Of a stretch of DNA of 64,000 nt, positions 1 through 7,700 are shown one piece after another. The translations under genes were made by a program, and so were the position numbers. Origin of the DNA: Enterococcus sp. BWR-S5 (GTDB lineage Bacteria; Bacillota; Bacilli; Lactobacillales; Enterococcaceae); the NCBI RefSeq assembly GCF_016745255.1, contig NZ_JADOEQ010000003.1, positions 62,001 to 126,000 of the forward strand, written 5' to 3'. The number at the start of each line of letters is the position of its first letter. Position 1 is the stretch's first letter. The notes under the pieces were generated by a model, which was given only the letters and a program-made list of their open reading frames with translations, was not told where the DNA came from and searched no databases.

Positions 1-1
1 A

Positions 2-661
2 AGAGGGTATCACCAGTTTTTACGTCAGGAGAGAAAGACTGAGCATGATCCGATGCAGCATATTGACTCTCCCAAAAAGGCGCAGAAGCTTCCGGATACG
101 TTGTCTGTTGAAGAAGTTACACTGCTTATTGAAACGCCGGATATTTCTACGCCTCTAGGTATTAGAAATCGTGCGATTCTTGAAGTGATGTATGCCACTG
201 GGCTGCGTGTGACTGAACTGATTGAATTAAAAATGCGGGATCTTCACTTATCCATTGGGTTACTTCAAACGATTGGAAAAGGAGAGAAGGAAAGAATTAT
301 TCCTTTGGGAGACCATGCGATTTATTGGATAGAAAAATATTTGGAGGAAGGTCGGCCAAACCTTGTGAAGCCATCTGCGGATATCCCTCAGCTTTTCGTT
401 AATCATCATGGTCGTTCCTTATCTAGACAGGGTATCTGGAAAAACTTGAAGCAGATTGTACAGGAGGCTGGTATTCAGAAGAACATTACCCCGCATACAT
501 TAAGACACAGCTTTGCAACTCATTTATTGGAAAATGGGGCAGACTTAAGAATCGTCCAAGAATTACTGGGGCATGCTGATATTTCCACTACACAAATCTA
601 TACCCATATCACTAAGAAACGAATGGCCGATGTCTATAAAAAGCATTTTCCAAGAGCTTAG
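2..661 (+). CDS. xerD: Tyrosine recombinase XerD, 5' end outside window
   Basis: Site-specific tyrosine recombinase that, with XerC, resolves chromosome dimers at dif. The frame is open from base 2, so the N-terminal part of the SAM-like DNA-binding domain lies before the window; about 219 codons remain of a family length near 298. The visible catalytic domain has the first arginine in ATGLRVTEL, the HTLRH box, the GHADISTTQIYTH box and the nucleophilic tyrosine encoded at 599-601. An internal ATG at 53 is not the start, because the residues before it still read like XerD. Position upstream of ribT and scpAB supports XerD over XerC. Confidence 0.93.
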   Translation, partial: RGYHQFLRQERKTEHDPMQHIDSPKKAQKLPDTLSVEEVTLLIETPDISTPLGIRNRAILEVMYATGLRVTELIELKMRDLHLSIGLLQTIGKGEKERIIPLGDHAIYWIEKYLEEGRPNLVKPSADIPQLFVNHHGRSLSRQGIWKNLKQIVQEAGIQKNITPHTLRHSFATHLLENGADLRIVQELLGHADISTTQIYTHITKKRMADVYKKHFPRA

Positions 662-678
662 AAAGGGAAGAGAAGAAC

Positions 679-1035
679 ATGCTGATAGCCTATCGAAAGG
701 AACACCAGAAAATTGCAGTTGGACTTCTTAGTTTTCATGATAAAATGGAAAAGTATCATTCTTTACTTAATGAAATAGATATGTACGAGCAGAAAGAAGA
801 ACTTGCTCTGTTCTTTTGGATTCCTGCGCAGGGAGAGAACATCCAAGGCCTGCTGGGAATTGAGTATCTATCGAGCAGTCGGCTTATTCTGCACGATATC
901 AGTCTTAACCCGTCCTTTAGAGGGGAAGGCTTAGGCTTTCACGTATTGGATGAGTTAAAAGAGAAATATACCGATGCTGAGATAATCGGCACATCAGCAA
1001 CAAATGATTATCTGGAAAAATGGCGTCAGCTCTAA
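679..1035 (+). CDS. ribT: RibT-like GNAT acetyltransferase
   Basis: Small (118 aa) GNAT-fold protein resembling RibT, the acetyltransferase-like protein found in Bacillus riboflavin operons and, in lactic acid bacteria, between xerD and scpA as here. The acetyl-CoA loop is visible around residues 78-87 (LNPSFRGEGLGFHVLDEL). It starts 17 bases after xerD and is probably co-transcribed with it. Substrate and exact role in flavin metabolism are unknown. The symbol rests on position and general similarity. Confidence 0.7.
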   Translation: MLIAYRKEHQKIAVGLLSFHDKMEKYHSLLNEIDMYEQKEELALFFWIPAQGENIQGLLGIEYLSSSRLILHDISLNPSFRGEGLGFHVLDELKEKYTDAEIIGTSATNDYLEKWRQL

Positions 1036-1187
1036 ATAGCTGAACACCTAAAAAACAGAAAAAATGCGTTGTTTTTGAACGTAGTAGTTAAACACGAGAA
1101 CTGAGCTATAGGACAGCTGAGGTTTTTTAGATAAAAATAGCAGAAATAGAAGAAACAGAGATTTTTAACAAGAAAGTTGGAAGCAGC

Positions 1188-1967
1188 TTGCAGGAAATCA
1201 ATATAAAATTGGATGTATTTGAAGGACCATTGGATTTGCTCCTTCATTTGATAAAAAAATTGGAAATAGATGTCTATGATATTCCTATTGCAGCAGTTAC
1301 GGAGCAGTATATGGGCTATATCCGTGCAATGCAATCCTTGGAGCTTGAGGTTGCCGGTGAGTATTTGGTTATGGCAGCTACATTAATGGCAATCAAAAGT
1401 AAAATGCTTTTGCCTAAGCAGGAGCTTGAGGTTGTCGATGATGAAGAGCTTGAAGGCGAGGATCCGCGTGAGGCTTTGGTTGCTCAGCTGTTGGAATACC
1501 GCAAGTTCAAGTACGCTGCCGGCTTACTCCATGAAAAGGAAGCAGAACGCAGCTTGTATTACACAAAAGAACCCATGGACATTGATGAATACAGAGAGGA
1601 ACAGCCGCTTCTTGAACCGAATAAGCTCAACACGATTGATTTGTTTCTTGCTTTTCATTCAATGCTTGAAAAACGAAAAAGCCGACAGCCTGTGGAGACA
1701 ACGGTTGCCGGAGAAGACGTTTCAATTGAAGTAAAGATTGCAGAGATTACCGATACAATCAAACAACTGAAAAAGGATACGCCGATTAAACTGGAATCTT
1801 TTTTTATAACCTATTCGAAGCAGGAAATTGTGACAACCTTTATGGCGTTGCTCGAGCTGATGAAGAAGCATTTTGTTCGTGTAGAACAGGAATGCAATTA
1901 TGGCTCCATCCTGCTCTATAACGACTTGGAAGAGGAAACAACAAATGATTTGGAGGAAACACCGTGA
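1188..1967 (+). CDS. scpA: Segregation and condensation protein A
   Basis: Kleisin subunit of the SMC-ScpAB condensin that organises and segregates the chromosome. The N-terminal signature FEGPLDLLLHLI (residues 11-22), an acidic linker after residue 80 and the helical C-terminal winged-helix region are all present; 259 aa is normal. The start is a TTG: the frame is closed at 1128-1130 and no ATG or GTG lies between, so TTG 1188 is the only reasonable choice. Its ribosome site is weak (GGAA). The stop overlaps the scpB start by four bases. Confidence 0.93.
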   Translation: MQEINIKLDVFEGPLDLLLHLIKKLEIDVYDIPIAAVTEQYMGYIRAMQSLELEVAGEYLVMAATLMAIKSKMLLPKQELEVVDDEELEGEDPREALVAQLLEYRKFKYAAGLLHEKEAERSLYYTKEPMDIDEYREEQPLLEPNKLNTIDLFLAFHSMLEKRKSRQPVETTVAGEDVSIEVKIAEITDTIKQLKKDTPIKLESFFITYSKQEIVTTFMALLELMKKHFVRVEQECNYGSILLYNDLEEETTNDLEETP

Positions 1968-2581
1968 CAACAATGAGTCAAATTGAAGCAATTCTTTTCG
2001 TTGTTGGTGATGAGGGCATCAGTCTGGAGGAAATCTCCTATCTGCTTGAATTGTCAACAGCGAAATCTTATGAACTGCTAAAGGCGTTGAAAGAACGTTA
2101 TGAACAGGATAAACAGTCTGCACTAAATATTTTGGAGGTGGGCAATCAGTTTGTCCTTTCTACAAAAAAGAATTTTGCACCGCTGTTGAAAAAATATGCG
2201 CAATCACCGATTGCTAATAATCTATCTCAGGCAGCTTTAGAAACACTGTCAATTGTTGCGTATAAGCAACCAATTTCAAGAGTTGAGGTAGATGAAATTC
2301 GTGGCGTTCAATCTGCCGGCTCTATTCAGAAATTAGCTGCCAAGCAATTAATTGAAGAAAAAGGGCGCGTAGATGGTCCCGGTCGAGCAATTTTGTATGG
2401 AACAACAGACTATTTCATGGATTATTTTGGGCTGAAAGCATTAGATGAGCTGCCTGATATCCATCAAATGGAAGAAGAAATTAATGAAGAACTTCCTTTG
2501 GATCTCTTTTTTGATCGTTACAAGGATGAAGAGCTGCCTGCAACCACTGAGGAAAAAACAGAGACCAAGGAGGAAGAATAA
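1964..2581 (+). CDS. scpB: Segregation and condensation protein B
   Basis: ScpB, the dimeric winged-helix partner of ScpA in the SMC complex, 205 aa. It has the two tandem winged-helix domains of the family (LSIVAYKQPISRVEVDEIRGV at about residues 95-115 is the typical motif) and an acidic, low-complexity tail. The GTG at 1964 is preferred over the in-frame ATG at 1973 because GGAGG at 1952-1956 lies 7 bases before the GTG and 16 before the ATG. The GTGA overlap with scpA suggests translational coupling. Confidence 0.94.
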   Translation: MTTMSQIEAILFVVGDEGISLEEISYLLELSTAKSYELLKALKERYEQDKQSALNILEVGNQFVLSTKKNFAPLLKKYAQSPIANNLSQAALETLSIVAYKQPISRVEVDEIRGVQSAGSIQKLAAKQLIEEKGRVDGPGRAILYGTTDYFMDYFGLKALDELPDIHQMEEEINEELPLDLFFDRYKDEELPATTEEKTETKEEE

Positions 2582-3301
2582 ATGGAACGATTGCAGAAAA
2601 TAATCGCTCATGCGGGTGTCGCTTCACGCCGTAAAGCGGAGGAATATATTCAACAAGGAAGAGTTAAAGTAAATGGGAAAGTAACGAAGGAGCTTGGCAC
2701 AAAGGTTGGCAGCAACGATTTAATTGAAGTGGACAATGTGCCGATTTACCAAGAAGAATATGTCTATTACTTGTTCTACAAGCCTAAAGGGGTTATTTCT
2801 TCGGTCTCAGATGACAAGGGGAGAAAGGTTGTAACAGATTTTTTCCCTAGTGTGGTTGAACGGATTTATCCGGTTGGACGTTTGGACTATGACACTTCCG
2901 GTATTTTGCTGCTGACAAATGATGGTGACTTCTCCCAAAAGCTGACTCACCCCAGTCACGAAGTGAACAAGGTCTATGTTGCTAAGGTCAAGGGAGTTCC
3001 TAAAAAGCATGATTTACAACCACTGAGAAAAGGTGTGCGAGTGAACGGCTATAAAACTGCACCGGCAGAATTTCAGATTCTATCCGTTGATTTGAAAACC
3101 GGCACTGGAATTATCGAATTGACTATTCATGAAGGGAAAAATCATCAGGTTAAAAACATGCTTCAGGCAGTGGGCTATCCGGTACAGAAGCTGAAACGGG
3201 AACGTTTTGGTAATTTAACTCTTCAAGGGCTGAGACCTGGTGAATATCGCAGTCTTAACAAGAAAGAAATCAGCAGTCTGCTGAACGAGATAAAATCATA
3301 G
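2582..3301 (+). CDS. rluB: 23S rRNA pseudouridine synthase RluB family
   Basis: Pseudouridine synthase of the RsuA/RluB/RluE/RluF group, 239 aa, that modifies 23S rRNA. An S4 RNA-binding domain fills residues 1-60, followed by the synthase domain with the GRLDYDTSGILLLTNDG motif; Asp102 is the expected catalytic residue. The ATG follows the scpB stop directly, with AAGGAGG at 2567-2573. scpA-scpB-rluB is a conserved Firmicutes cluster. Confidence 0.92.
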   Translation: MERLQKIIAHAGVASRRKAEEYIQQGRVKVNGKVTKELGTKVGSNDLIEVDNVPIYQEEYVYYLFYKPKGVISSVSDDKGRKVVTDFFPSVVERIYPVGRLDYDTSGILLLTNDGDFSQKLTHPSHEVNKVYVAKVKGVPKKHDLQPLRKGVRVNGYKTAPAEFQILSVDLKTGTGIIELTIHEGKNHQVKNMLQAVGYPVQKLKRERFGNLTLQGLRPGEYRSLNKKEISSLLNEIKS

Positions 3302-3323
3302 GTTTTAACTAGGAGGTAAAAAA

Positions 3324-3974
3324 ATGACTGTTACGATTAGACTTGAAGAAGAAAAGGACTACAGAAGAGTAGAGGAAATTACTCGGGAAGCCTTTTGGAA
3401 TTTATATGTACCAGGAGCGACTGAGCATTTTCTGGCGCACACAATTAGAAGCTCGTCAGATTTTATTCCTGAATTAACCTTTGTGCTTGAGTTGGATGGT
3501 GAAGTAATCGGCAGTATTATGTATACCAAAGCGAAGGTTATCGACGATGCTGGAAATGAGCATCCGGTCATTTCCTTTGGACCTGTCTGTATTTTACCCA
3601 AGTACCATCGGCAGGGATATGGTCGTCTGTTAATTGAGCACTCCATTGAAGAAGCTAAGAAGTTGGGATTCTCAGCGATTATCATTGGAGGCTATCCCTA
3701 TCATTATCATCCATATGGCTTTGTTGGTACGAAAAAGTATCATATTTCGATGCCGGATGGAAAGTTCTATACTGGGATTATGGCTTTACCTTTATACGAG
3801 GGTGCCTTGGAAGGCATAACAGGCAGTATCCATTTTTCACCGGCGATGTATCCGGATGAATCAGGTTTGGAGGCATTTGACCAGACTTTTCCACCAAAGG
3901 AAAAGAAGGTTCAAGCCAGTCACTTGGAATTTGAGAAAGCAGCCAGCAAAATAGATACAAACAGTTATGAATGA
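3324..3974 (+). CDS. GNAT family N-acetyltransferase
   Basis: Predicted acetyltransferase, 216 aa, of the type resembling YhbS (COG3153). The acetyl-CoA binding segment reads FGPVCILPKYHRQGYGRLLI (residues about 90-110), with the RQGYG loop typical of GNATs, followed by the conserved region ending YPYHYHPYGF. A strong AGGAGG at 3311-3316 precedes the ATG. It lies 22 bases after rluB and may share its transcript. Substrate unknown. Confidence 0.8.
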   Translation: MTVTIRLEEEKDYRRVEEITREAFWNLYVPGATEHFLAHTIRSSSDFIPELTFVLELDGEVIGSIMYTKAKVIDDAGNEHPVISFGPVCILPKYHRQGYGRLLIEHSIEEAKKLGFSAIIIGGYPYHYHPYGFVGTKKYHISMPDGKFYTGIMALPLYEGALEGITGSIHFSPAMYPDESGLEAFDQTFPPKEKKVQASHLEFEKAASKIDTNSYE

Positions 3975-4018
3975 TTTGTCGATAGGTACTGCAAGAAGTA
4001 CAGCTTTTTACTTTGTCT

Positions 4019-4097
4019 AGCTTCTCTCAACACTAAGGCGAAACTGCACGTGGTGCTCTTTATCACGAGACATGTTTCGCCTCATTGTTTGGAAGCT
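4019..4097. repeat. Imperfect 79-bp inverted repeat
   Basis: Arms AGCTTC..AAGGCGAAAC (4019-4044) and GTTTCGCCTC..GGAAGCT (4074-4097) are complementary over their outer 6 and inner 9 bases, with looser pairing between. The RNA would form a long hairpin with a 29-base loop that itself contains CGTG/CACG. There is no clean U-tract directly after it, so it is not a standard terminator. It could be a small palindromic repeat element or an mRNA 3' end structure. Confidence 0.5.
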
Positions 4098-4140
4098 GTC
4101 CAAGCTTGTTCTGCTTTTCTACTTGTGAAAGTCGTAACTA

Positions 4141-4168
4141 TTGCATTCTGTGGAGAATGATGTATAAT
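4141..4168 (+). promoter_or_regulatory. Predicted promoter of the ribU transcript
   Basis: A perfect -10 TATAAT at 4163-4168 with a weak -35 TTGCAT at 4141-4146, spaced by 16 bases. It lies about 30 bases before the FMN aptamer, the right place for the start of the riboswitch transcript. Confidence 0.6.
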
Positions 4169-4195
4169 TGTGCTTGTAACATAATTTAATAAAGG

Positions 4196-4316
4196 TTCGT
4201 CTTCAGGGGCAGGGTGCAATTCCCGACCGGTGGTTATAGTCCACGACCTACTTTTTAAAGTAGCCGAATTGGTGAAATTCCAATACCGACAGTACAGTCT
4301 GGATAAAGAAGATAGG
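4196..4316 (+). ncRNA. FMN riboswitch (RFN element)
   Basis: Conserved RFN segments appear in order: GGGGCAGGGTG, ATTCCCGACCGGTGGTTA, AGTCCACGA, then a variable stem (CTACTTTTTAAAGTAG), GGTGAAATTCC, ACCGACAGT and AGTCTGGAT, closed by the outer helix (TCTTC near 4200, GAAGA near 4310). The aptamer binds FMN. It precedes ribU and an intrinsic terminator at 4355-4391, so FMN binding is expected to favour termination and shut off riboflavin uptake. Confidence 0.96.
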
Positions 4317-4354
4317 GCTTATTTGAATAGCTTTTTTTCAGATAAGATTACTCT

Positions 4355-4391
4355 AACTCTATTTTTCCCTGCAGAAAAATAGAGTTTTTTT
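4355..4391 (+). terminator. Expression-platform terminator of the FMN riboswitch
   Basis: Twelve-base arms AACTCTATTTTT (4355-4366) and AAAAATAGAGTT (4375-4386) with loop CCCTGCAG and a continuing U-tract to 4391. It sits between the RFN aptamer and ribU. The adjoining upstream sequence rich in GATTACTCTAACTC is a candidate antiterminator partner. Confidence 0.85.
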
Positions 4392-4499
4392 CTGCAGAAA
4401 GAGGTAGATAGTCTTACGGATCTAGGGCTTGTCCGTTATGAAAAATTGTTTGTTTGAATGGTTCGTTTGAAGATGGATCCTTGTCAGGAGGATTTCATA

Positions 4500-5114
4500 A
4501 TGAGAAACAGCAGAGTATTAAAAATGGTGGTAGTGGCGATGTTAGCTGCACTTGGTGCAACATTGCAATTTTTCGGTTTTCCATTATTACCGTCAGTGGC
4601 CTTTTTGAAGGTCGATTTTAGTGACATTCCAGTAATGGTCAGCATGTTTTTGTTTGGCCCGTTTGCCGGAATTGTAACAGCATTGATTCGTTCTATTTTG
4701 CATTTAGTGTTAACAGGTCCATCACCGCAAAATATGGTTGGTGACGCTGCCAGCTTCTTGGCAACGACATTGTTTACATTGCCAATGTTCTACTTCTTCA
4801 ACAAGGGAACACACAAATTGAGAAATAAGATTGCCGGGATTGCATCAGGTATTTTAGCTATGACCGCGTTTATGAGTATTGCAAACTACTTTGTTATCAC
4901 TCCGCTCTACTTGAGCTTATACGGAGTAACAGCCCAGTCATTTTTAGGTAGGTCAATGGAAAGCTATATTGCTGTAGGAATCATTCCGTTTAACCTAATT
5001 AAAGGTGTAATCATTAGTACGGTATTCATGATTTTCTATACACAGATACTTCCGTGGTTAAATAAAAAACAAACTCGTGTGGGAAACACTCCGAGTAAAA
5101 TAAACAATAATTGA
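4500..5114 (+). CDS. ribU: Riboflavin transporter, ECF substrate-binding protein RibU
   Basis: S component of an energy-coupling factor transporter that imports riboflavin, working with the shared EcfA/A'/T module encoded elsewhere. The 204-aa protein has about five to six membrane segments and the family's N-terminal pattern of a hydrophobic helix followed by FLKVDFSDIPVMVSMFLFGP. Start at ATG 4500 is chosen because AGGAGG at 4486-4491 lies 8 bases before it; an upstream in-frame ATG at 4458 has no ribosome site. Control by the FMN riboswitch confirms the substrate. Confidence 0.93.
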   Translation: MRNSRVLKMVVVAMLAALGATLQFFGFPLLPSVAFLKVDFSDIPVMVSMFLFGPFAGIVTALIRSILHLVLTGPSPQNMVGDAASFLATTLFTLPMFYFFNKGTHKLRNKIAGIASGILAMTAFMSIANYFVITPLYLSLYGVTAQSFLGRSMESYIAVGIIPFNLIKGVIISTVFMIFYTQILPWLNKKQTRVGNTPSKINNN

Positions 5115-5120
5115 TGAATG

Positions 5121-5164
5121 AAAAAAAGCCGTCTCTACTAATCATAGTAGGGACGGCTTTTTTT
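5121..5164. terminator. Bidirectional terminator
   Basis: Perfect-to-near-perfect 20-base arms (5121-5140 and 5145-5164, core AGCCGTCTCTACTA/TAGTAGGGACGGCT) around the loop ATCA, with A-run on the left and T-run on the right. It separates convergent ribU and the Fpg-like gene. Confidence 0.92.
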
Positions 5165-5203
5165 GATTTTAGTTGTCTTCAGGTAGCAGACTGGATCAAT
5201 GAA

Positions 5204-6031
5204 TCATTGCTTCTGACACTCGGGGCAGTAATAGATTGTACCACCTAGATAACTTTCCTTCACAATATCAGTACCACAGACTTTGCAGCCATTCTTGTAG
5301 GTGTTTTTGGATAAAATCGTTTGATAACCGCCAGGCTGACCAAAAATATTTCTTTCAGTATCTCTGCCACCGGCTTCTCTCATTTTTGTCAACGTCTGAA
5401 TGGTTTGCTGATAAAGCTGCTGCAACTCCGCATTTTCAAGGGAAGCAATCGGTCTTTTTGGATGAAGCCCGGATAAAAAGAAAATATCCTGCATACACCC
5501 ATTTCCAATGCCGGGAATGCGTTGTTCAGTACCTAAAAAGGCCTTAACGGACATTCGTTTTGGTTTTTCGGGAATCAATGATTGGAAATAGGTGAAATCA
5601 AATGCTTCACTATAGGGAACTGGTTTTTCAGCCGCCGCTTGGTAATACATATCTGTCGGGTGTTGATCACCGGGATAGAGTAGCATTGCACCATACATAG
5701 CTACTGAGCAGGCTAAATAAGTGCCATCAGTAAAACACAATAAGAGCTGGTGCTTCTTTGGCAGTTCGGTCTCGTTTTCAGCATAGTAAAAGCGAATACC
5801 ATCTCTAAAAACAAGCCGCAGTTGTTCTTCAAATTCAATCACGATATAGGCTGCTACAGGATAGACTGCGTTAATTTTTTGATTGCTTAGAAAAAAGCCA
5901 TAATCTGTGTCCTCACTAAAAAAGGCAAATTTATGAGGAGAGCTTTGTTTTTTGATTGAATCAACTGTCTTTCCTTTAAGCAGTGAATGGAGCTGTTCAG
6001 AAAAGGCATAGGTTTCCGGTATTTCCAACAT
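5204..6031 (-). CDS. Fpg/Nei-fold protein lacking catalytic proline
   Basis: 275-aa protein with the layout of formamidopyrimidine-DNA glycosylase/endonuclease VIII: N-terminal beta-sandwich domain, helix-two-turn-helix (GTEQRIPGIGNGCMQDIFFLSGLHP) and C-terminal zinc finger (CKVCG...YYCPECQ). The start at 6031 is fixed by GGGAGG 7 bases upstream and gives MLEIPET. Fpg enzymes begin MPELPE, with Pro as the Schiff-base nucleophile; here it is Leu. The arginine expected in the zinc-finger loop (GGRGTH in Fpg) is also absent. Ordinary glycosylase/lyase chemistry is therefore unlikely. It is probably a DNA-binding or damage-sensing relative; similar divergent copies occur in other Firmicutes. Confidence 0.8.
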   Translation of the reverse strand: MLEIPETYAFSEQLHSLLKGKTVDSIKKQSSPHKFAFFSEDTDYGFFLSNQKINAVYPVAAYIVIEFEEQLRLVFRDGIRFYYAENETELPKKHQLLLCFTDGTYLACSVAMYGAMLLYPGDQHPTDMYYQAAAEKPVPYSEAFDFTYFQSLIPEKPKRMSVKAFLGTEQRIPGIGNGCMQDIFFLSGLHPKRPIASLENAELQQLYQQTIQTLTKMREAGGRDTERNIFGQPGGYQTILSKNTYKNGCKVCGTDIVKESYLGGTIYYCPECQKQ

Positions 6032-6263
6032 TTGTTGTCCTCCCAACTGTTTTACTTCTTTTTTTTAGTGTATCTGATAAAATAGGAAAAGACAATGGTC
6101 GGGGAGGTACACATTTGAATTCTATTCAAGTTCTTTAAGAGAAATTGCGTAGCTTATTCTGTCGTGTGCAGCATGGACTGGAATCGTTCTTTCAAACCTG
6201 TACCATTTAGTTTTGATTTTGTTTTACCAATGGTGATGAGCTTAATTTTATGGAGGCTTAATT

Positions 6264-6686
6264 ATGATATCAATCAGATATGTGCAAAAGGAAGATGAGG
6301 CATTTTGGTTTTCTCTGGACAATCATTTATCAAAGCAAGAGTTTGAAAAGAAAATAAGAGATAGAATGGGCTATGTGTTGTTACAGGAGAGCACACCAAT
6401 TGGGATTTTGAGGTATAATCTTTTCTGGGATAATACGCCATTTTGTACGATGCTGTTTATTGATGATGCGCACCAACATAAGGGGTATGGTGCAAAGCTA
6501 ATGGCGTTTTGGGAGGAAGAAATGCTGAGTCTGGGTTATGGCATGCTTATGACATCCACTCAAGCGGATGAAGAAGCACAGCATTTTTATAGAAAGCTTG
6601 GCTATCTGGATGCGGGTGGTTTACTGCTCACTATTCCGGGATATGAACAGCCCATGGAGCTGTTTTTCACTAAACGGCTTGGATGA
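6264..6686 (+). CDS. GNAT family N-acetyltransferase
   Basis: 140-aa acetyltransferase. The acetyl-CoA loop reads FIDDAHQHKGYGAKLM (residues about 72-87), and the C-terminal MTSTQADEEAQHFYRKLGYLDAGG is the usual GNAT beta-strand and FYRKLGY motif. TGGAGG at 6251-6256 is 7 bases before the ATG. It is followed after 20 bases by a hydrolase gene. Substrate unknown. Confidence 0.8.
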   Translation: MISIRYVQKEDEAFWFSLDNHLSKQEFEKKIRDRMGYVLLQESTPIGILRYNLFWDNTPFCTMLFIDDAHQHKGYGAKLMAFWEEEMLSLGYGMLMTSTQADEEAQHFYRKLGYLDAGGLLLTIPGYEQPMELFFTKRLG

Positions 6687-6706
6687 ATTAGAAGGGAAAT
6701 GAAGAG

Positions 6707-7444
6707 ATGAAGCAAATGAAACGATGGCAAAAATTTAGTATTTACATAGGAATAGTAATGATTATAGGGGTTCTTGCTGGTATTTTTTATGTACAGAGAA
6801 GTACCTATACCCCGACAGCTGCAGCAATTGAAGCAGCTGAATCTGCAAGTAAAGAGAAGGATGTTTTATTTTTTGAGGGAGAACAGAAGAATCCAACGAT
6901 TTTATTCTATCAAGGAGCATTTGTTGAGAATACCAGCTACAGTATCTGGGCAGAGCAGGTTGCAGCGGCCGGCTTCAATGTTTATCTGTTAAGGCAGCCA
7001 TTGAATTTAGCGATTCTTGGGCAGAACAGTGCAGAGAAAATAATAGAGGAAAAGCAATTGACTTCTTATATAATTGGAGGACATTCACTTGGTGGCGTGA
7101 TTGGCAGTCGCTTTGCTCATGAGCATTTGGGAGATGAACGTTTAAAAGGGGTCTTCTTTTTAGCCAGCTATCCAGATAAGAATGGGGATTTATCAAGCTT
7201 TGATGGCAGTGTTCTTTCGATTACAGCAGAAGAAGATCAAGTGCTGAATGAAGAGAAATATCTAGAGGCAAAGGAACACCTTCCTGACTATACACTATTT
7301 GAAGAAATAGAGGGAGGAAACCATGCTGGCTTTGGCAGTTATGGAAAGCAAAAAGGCGATGGACAGGCGGAAATTACGGATGAAGAGCAGCAAAGGATTG
7401 TTGCTGCTATGATTATTCGTTGGGCTTCCCGCTTAGCGGACTAA
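6707..7444 (+). CDS. Membrane-anchored alpha/beta hydrolase
   Basis: 245-aa protein with one N-terminal membrane segment (about residues 11-30) and an alpha/beta-hydrolase domain outside the cell. The nucleophile elbow GGHSLGG places Ser at 127; Asp177 (AEEDQV) and His206 (GGNHAGFG) complete a likely triad. It belongs to the small hydrolase type Abhydrolase_5 and probably acts on an ester at the cell surface. It may be co-transcribed with the preceding acetyltransferase. Its end overlaps the convergent ferredoxin gene by four bases. Confidence 0.8.
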   Translation: MKQMKRWQKFSIYIGIVMIIGVLAGIFYVQRSTYTPTAAAIEAAESASKEKDVLFFEGEQKNPTILFYQGAFVENTSYSIWAEQVAAAGFNVYLLRQPLNLAILGQNSAEKIIEEKQLTSYIIGGHSLGGVIGSRFAHEHLGDERLKGVFFLASYPDKNGDLSSFDGSVLSITAEEDQVLNEEKYLEAKEHLPDYTLFEEIEGGNHAGFGSYGKQKGDGQAEITDEEQQRIVAAMIIRWASRLAD

Positions 7445-7656
7445 GTATTTTCTCTTATTTCTATTGCGCGAACCGGACATTTGCGATAGGCTGTTGTCAC
7501 AGCAGCGGCATCTTTGTCATCAATTGAGAGGGATACAGTGTCAGGATCATTTAGGAAAAGAACAATTCCATCCTCTGTGTAATCAAATATCTCTGGTGCA
7601 TATACCTGACAGAGTCCACAGGCGATACATTTTTCCGGAATAATCTTGCATTCCAT
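7441..7656 (-). CDS. fer: Single-cluster [4Fe-4S] ferredoxin
   Basis: 71-aa ferredoxin of the Bacillus Fer type. Cysteines at 10, 13 and 16 (CIACGLC) and 60 (KCPVRAI) are the four ligands of a single [4Fe-4S] cluster; the second-cluster ligands are missing as expected. It transfers electrons in the cytoplasm to unidentified partners. It is transcribed away from ypbB-recQ, so its promoter lies in the 44-base gap at 7657-7700. Confidence 0.88.
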   Translation of the reverse strand: MECKIIPEKCIACGLCQVYAPEIFDYTEDGIVLFLNDPDTVSLSIDDKDAAAVTTAYRKCPVRAIEIRENT

Positions 7657-7700
7657 AACAAGCAGCTCCTATCTTATTTTATTTATGAAAGGTTTATTCT

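Noticed and set aside
1036-1187. Terminator between ribT and scpA (CTGAGCT...AGCTGAGGTTTTTT)
   Set aside because: The stem has a mismatch near its base and only about six pairs; it could be weak attenuation but is not convincing.
1032-1334. Minus-strand open frames opposite scpA, rluB, rpsA, aroB, aroC, tkt and others
   Set aside because: They overlap well-supported genes, lack ribosome sites and have composition of antisense shadows.
6114-6137. Seven-codon ORF after GGGGAGG (TTG start) between the Fpg-like gene and a GNAT gene
   Set aside because: The peptide has no informative composition, no terminator or switch follows, and the frame beyond it contains several stops; it may be a decayed gene but I cannot support one.
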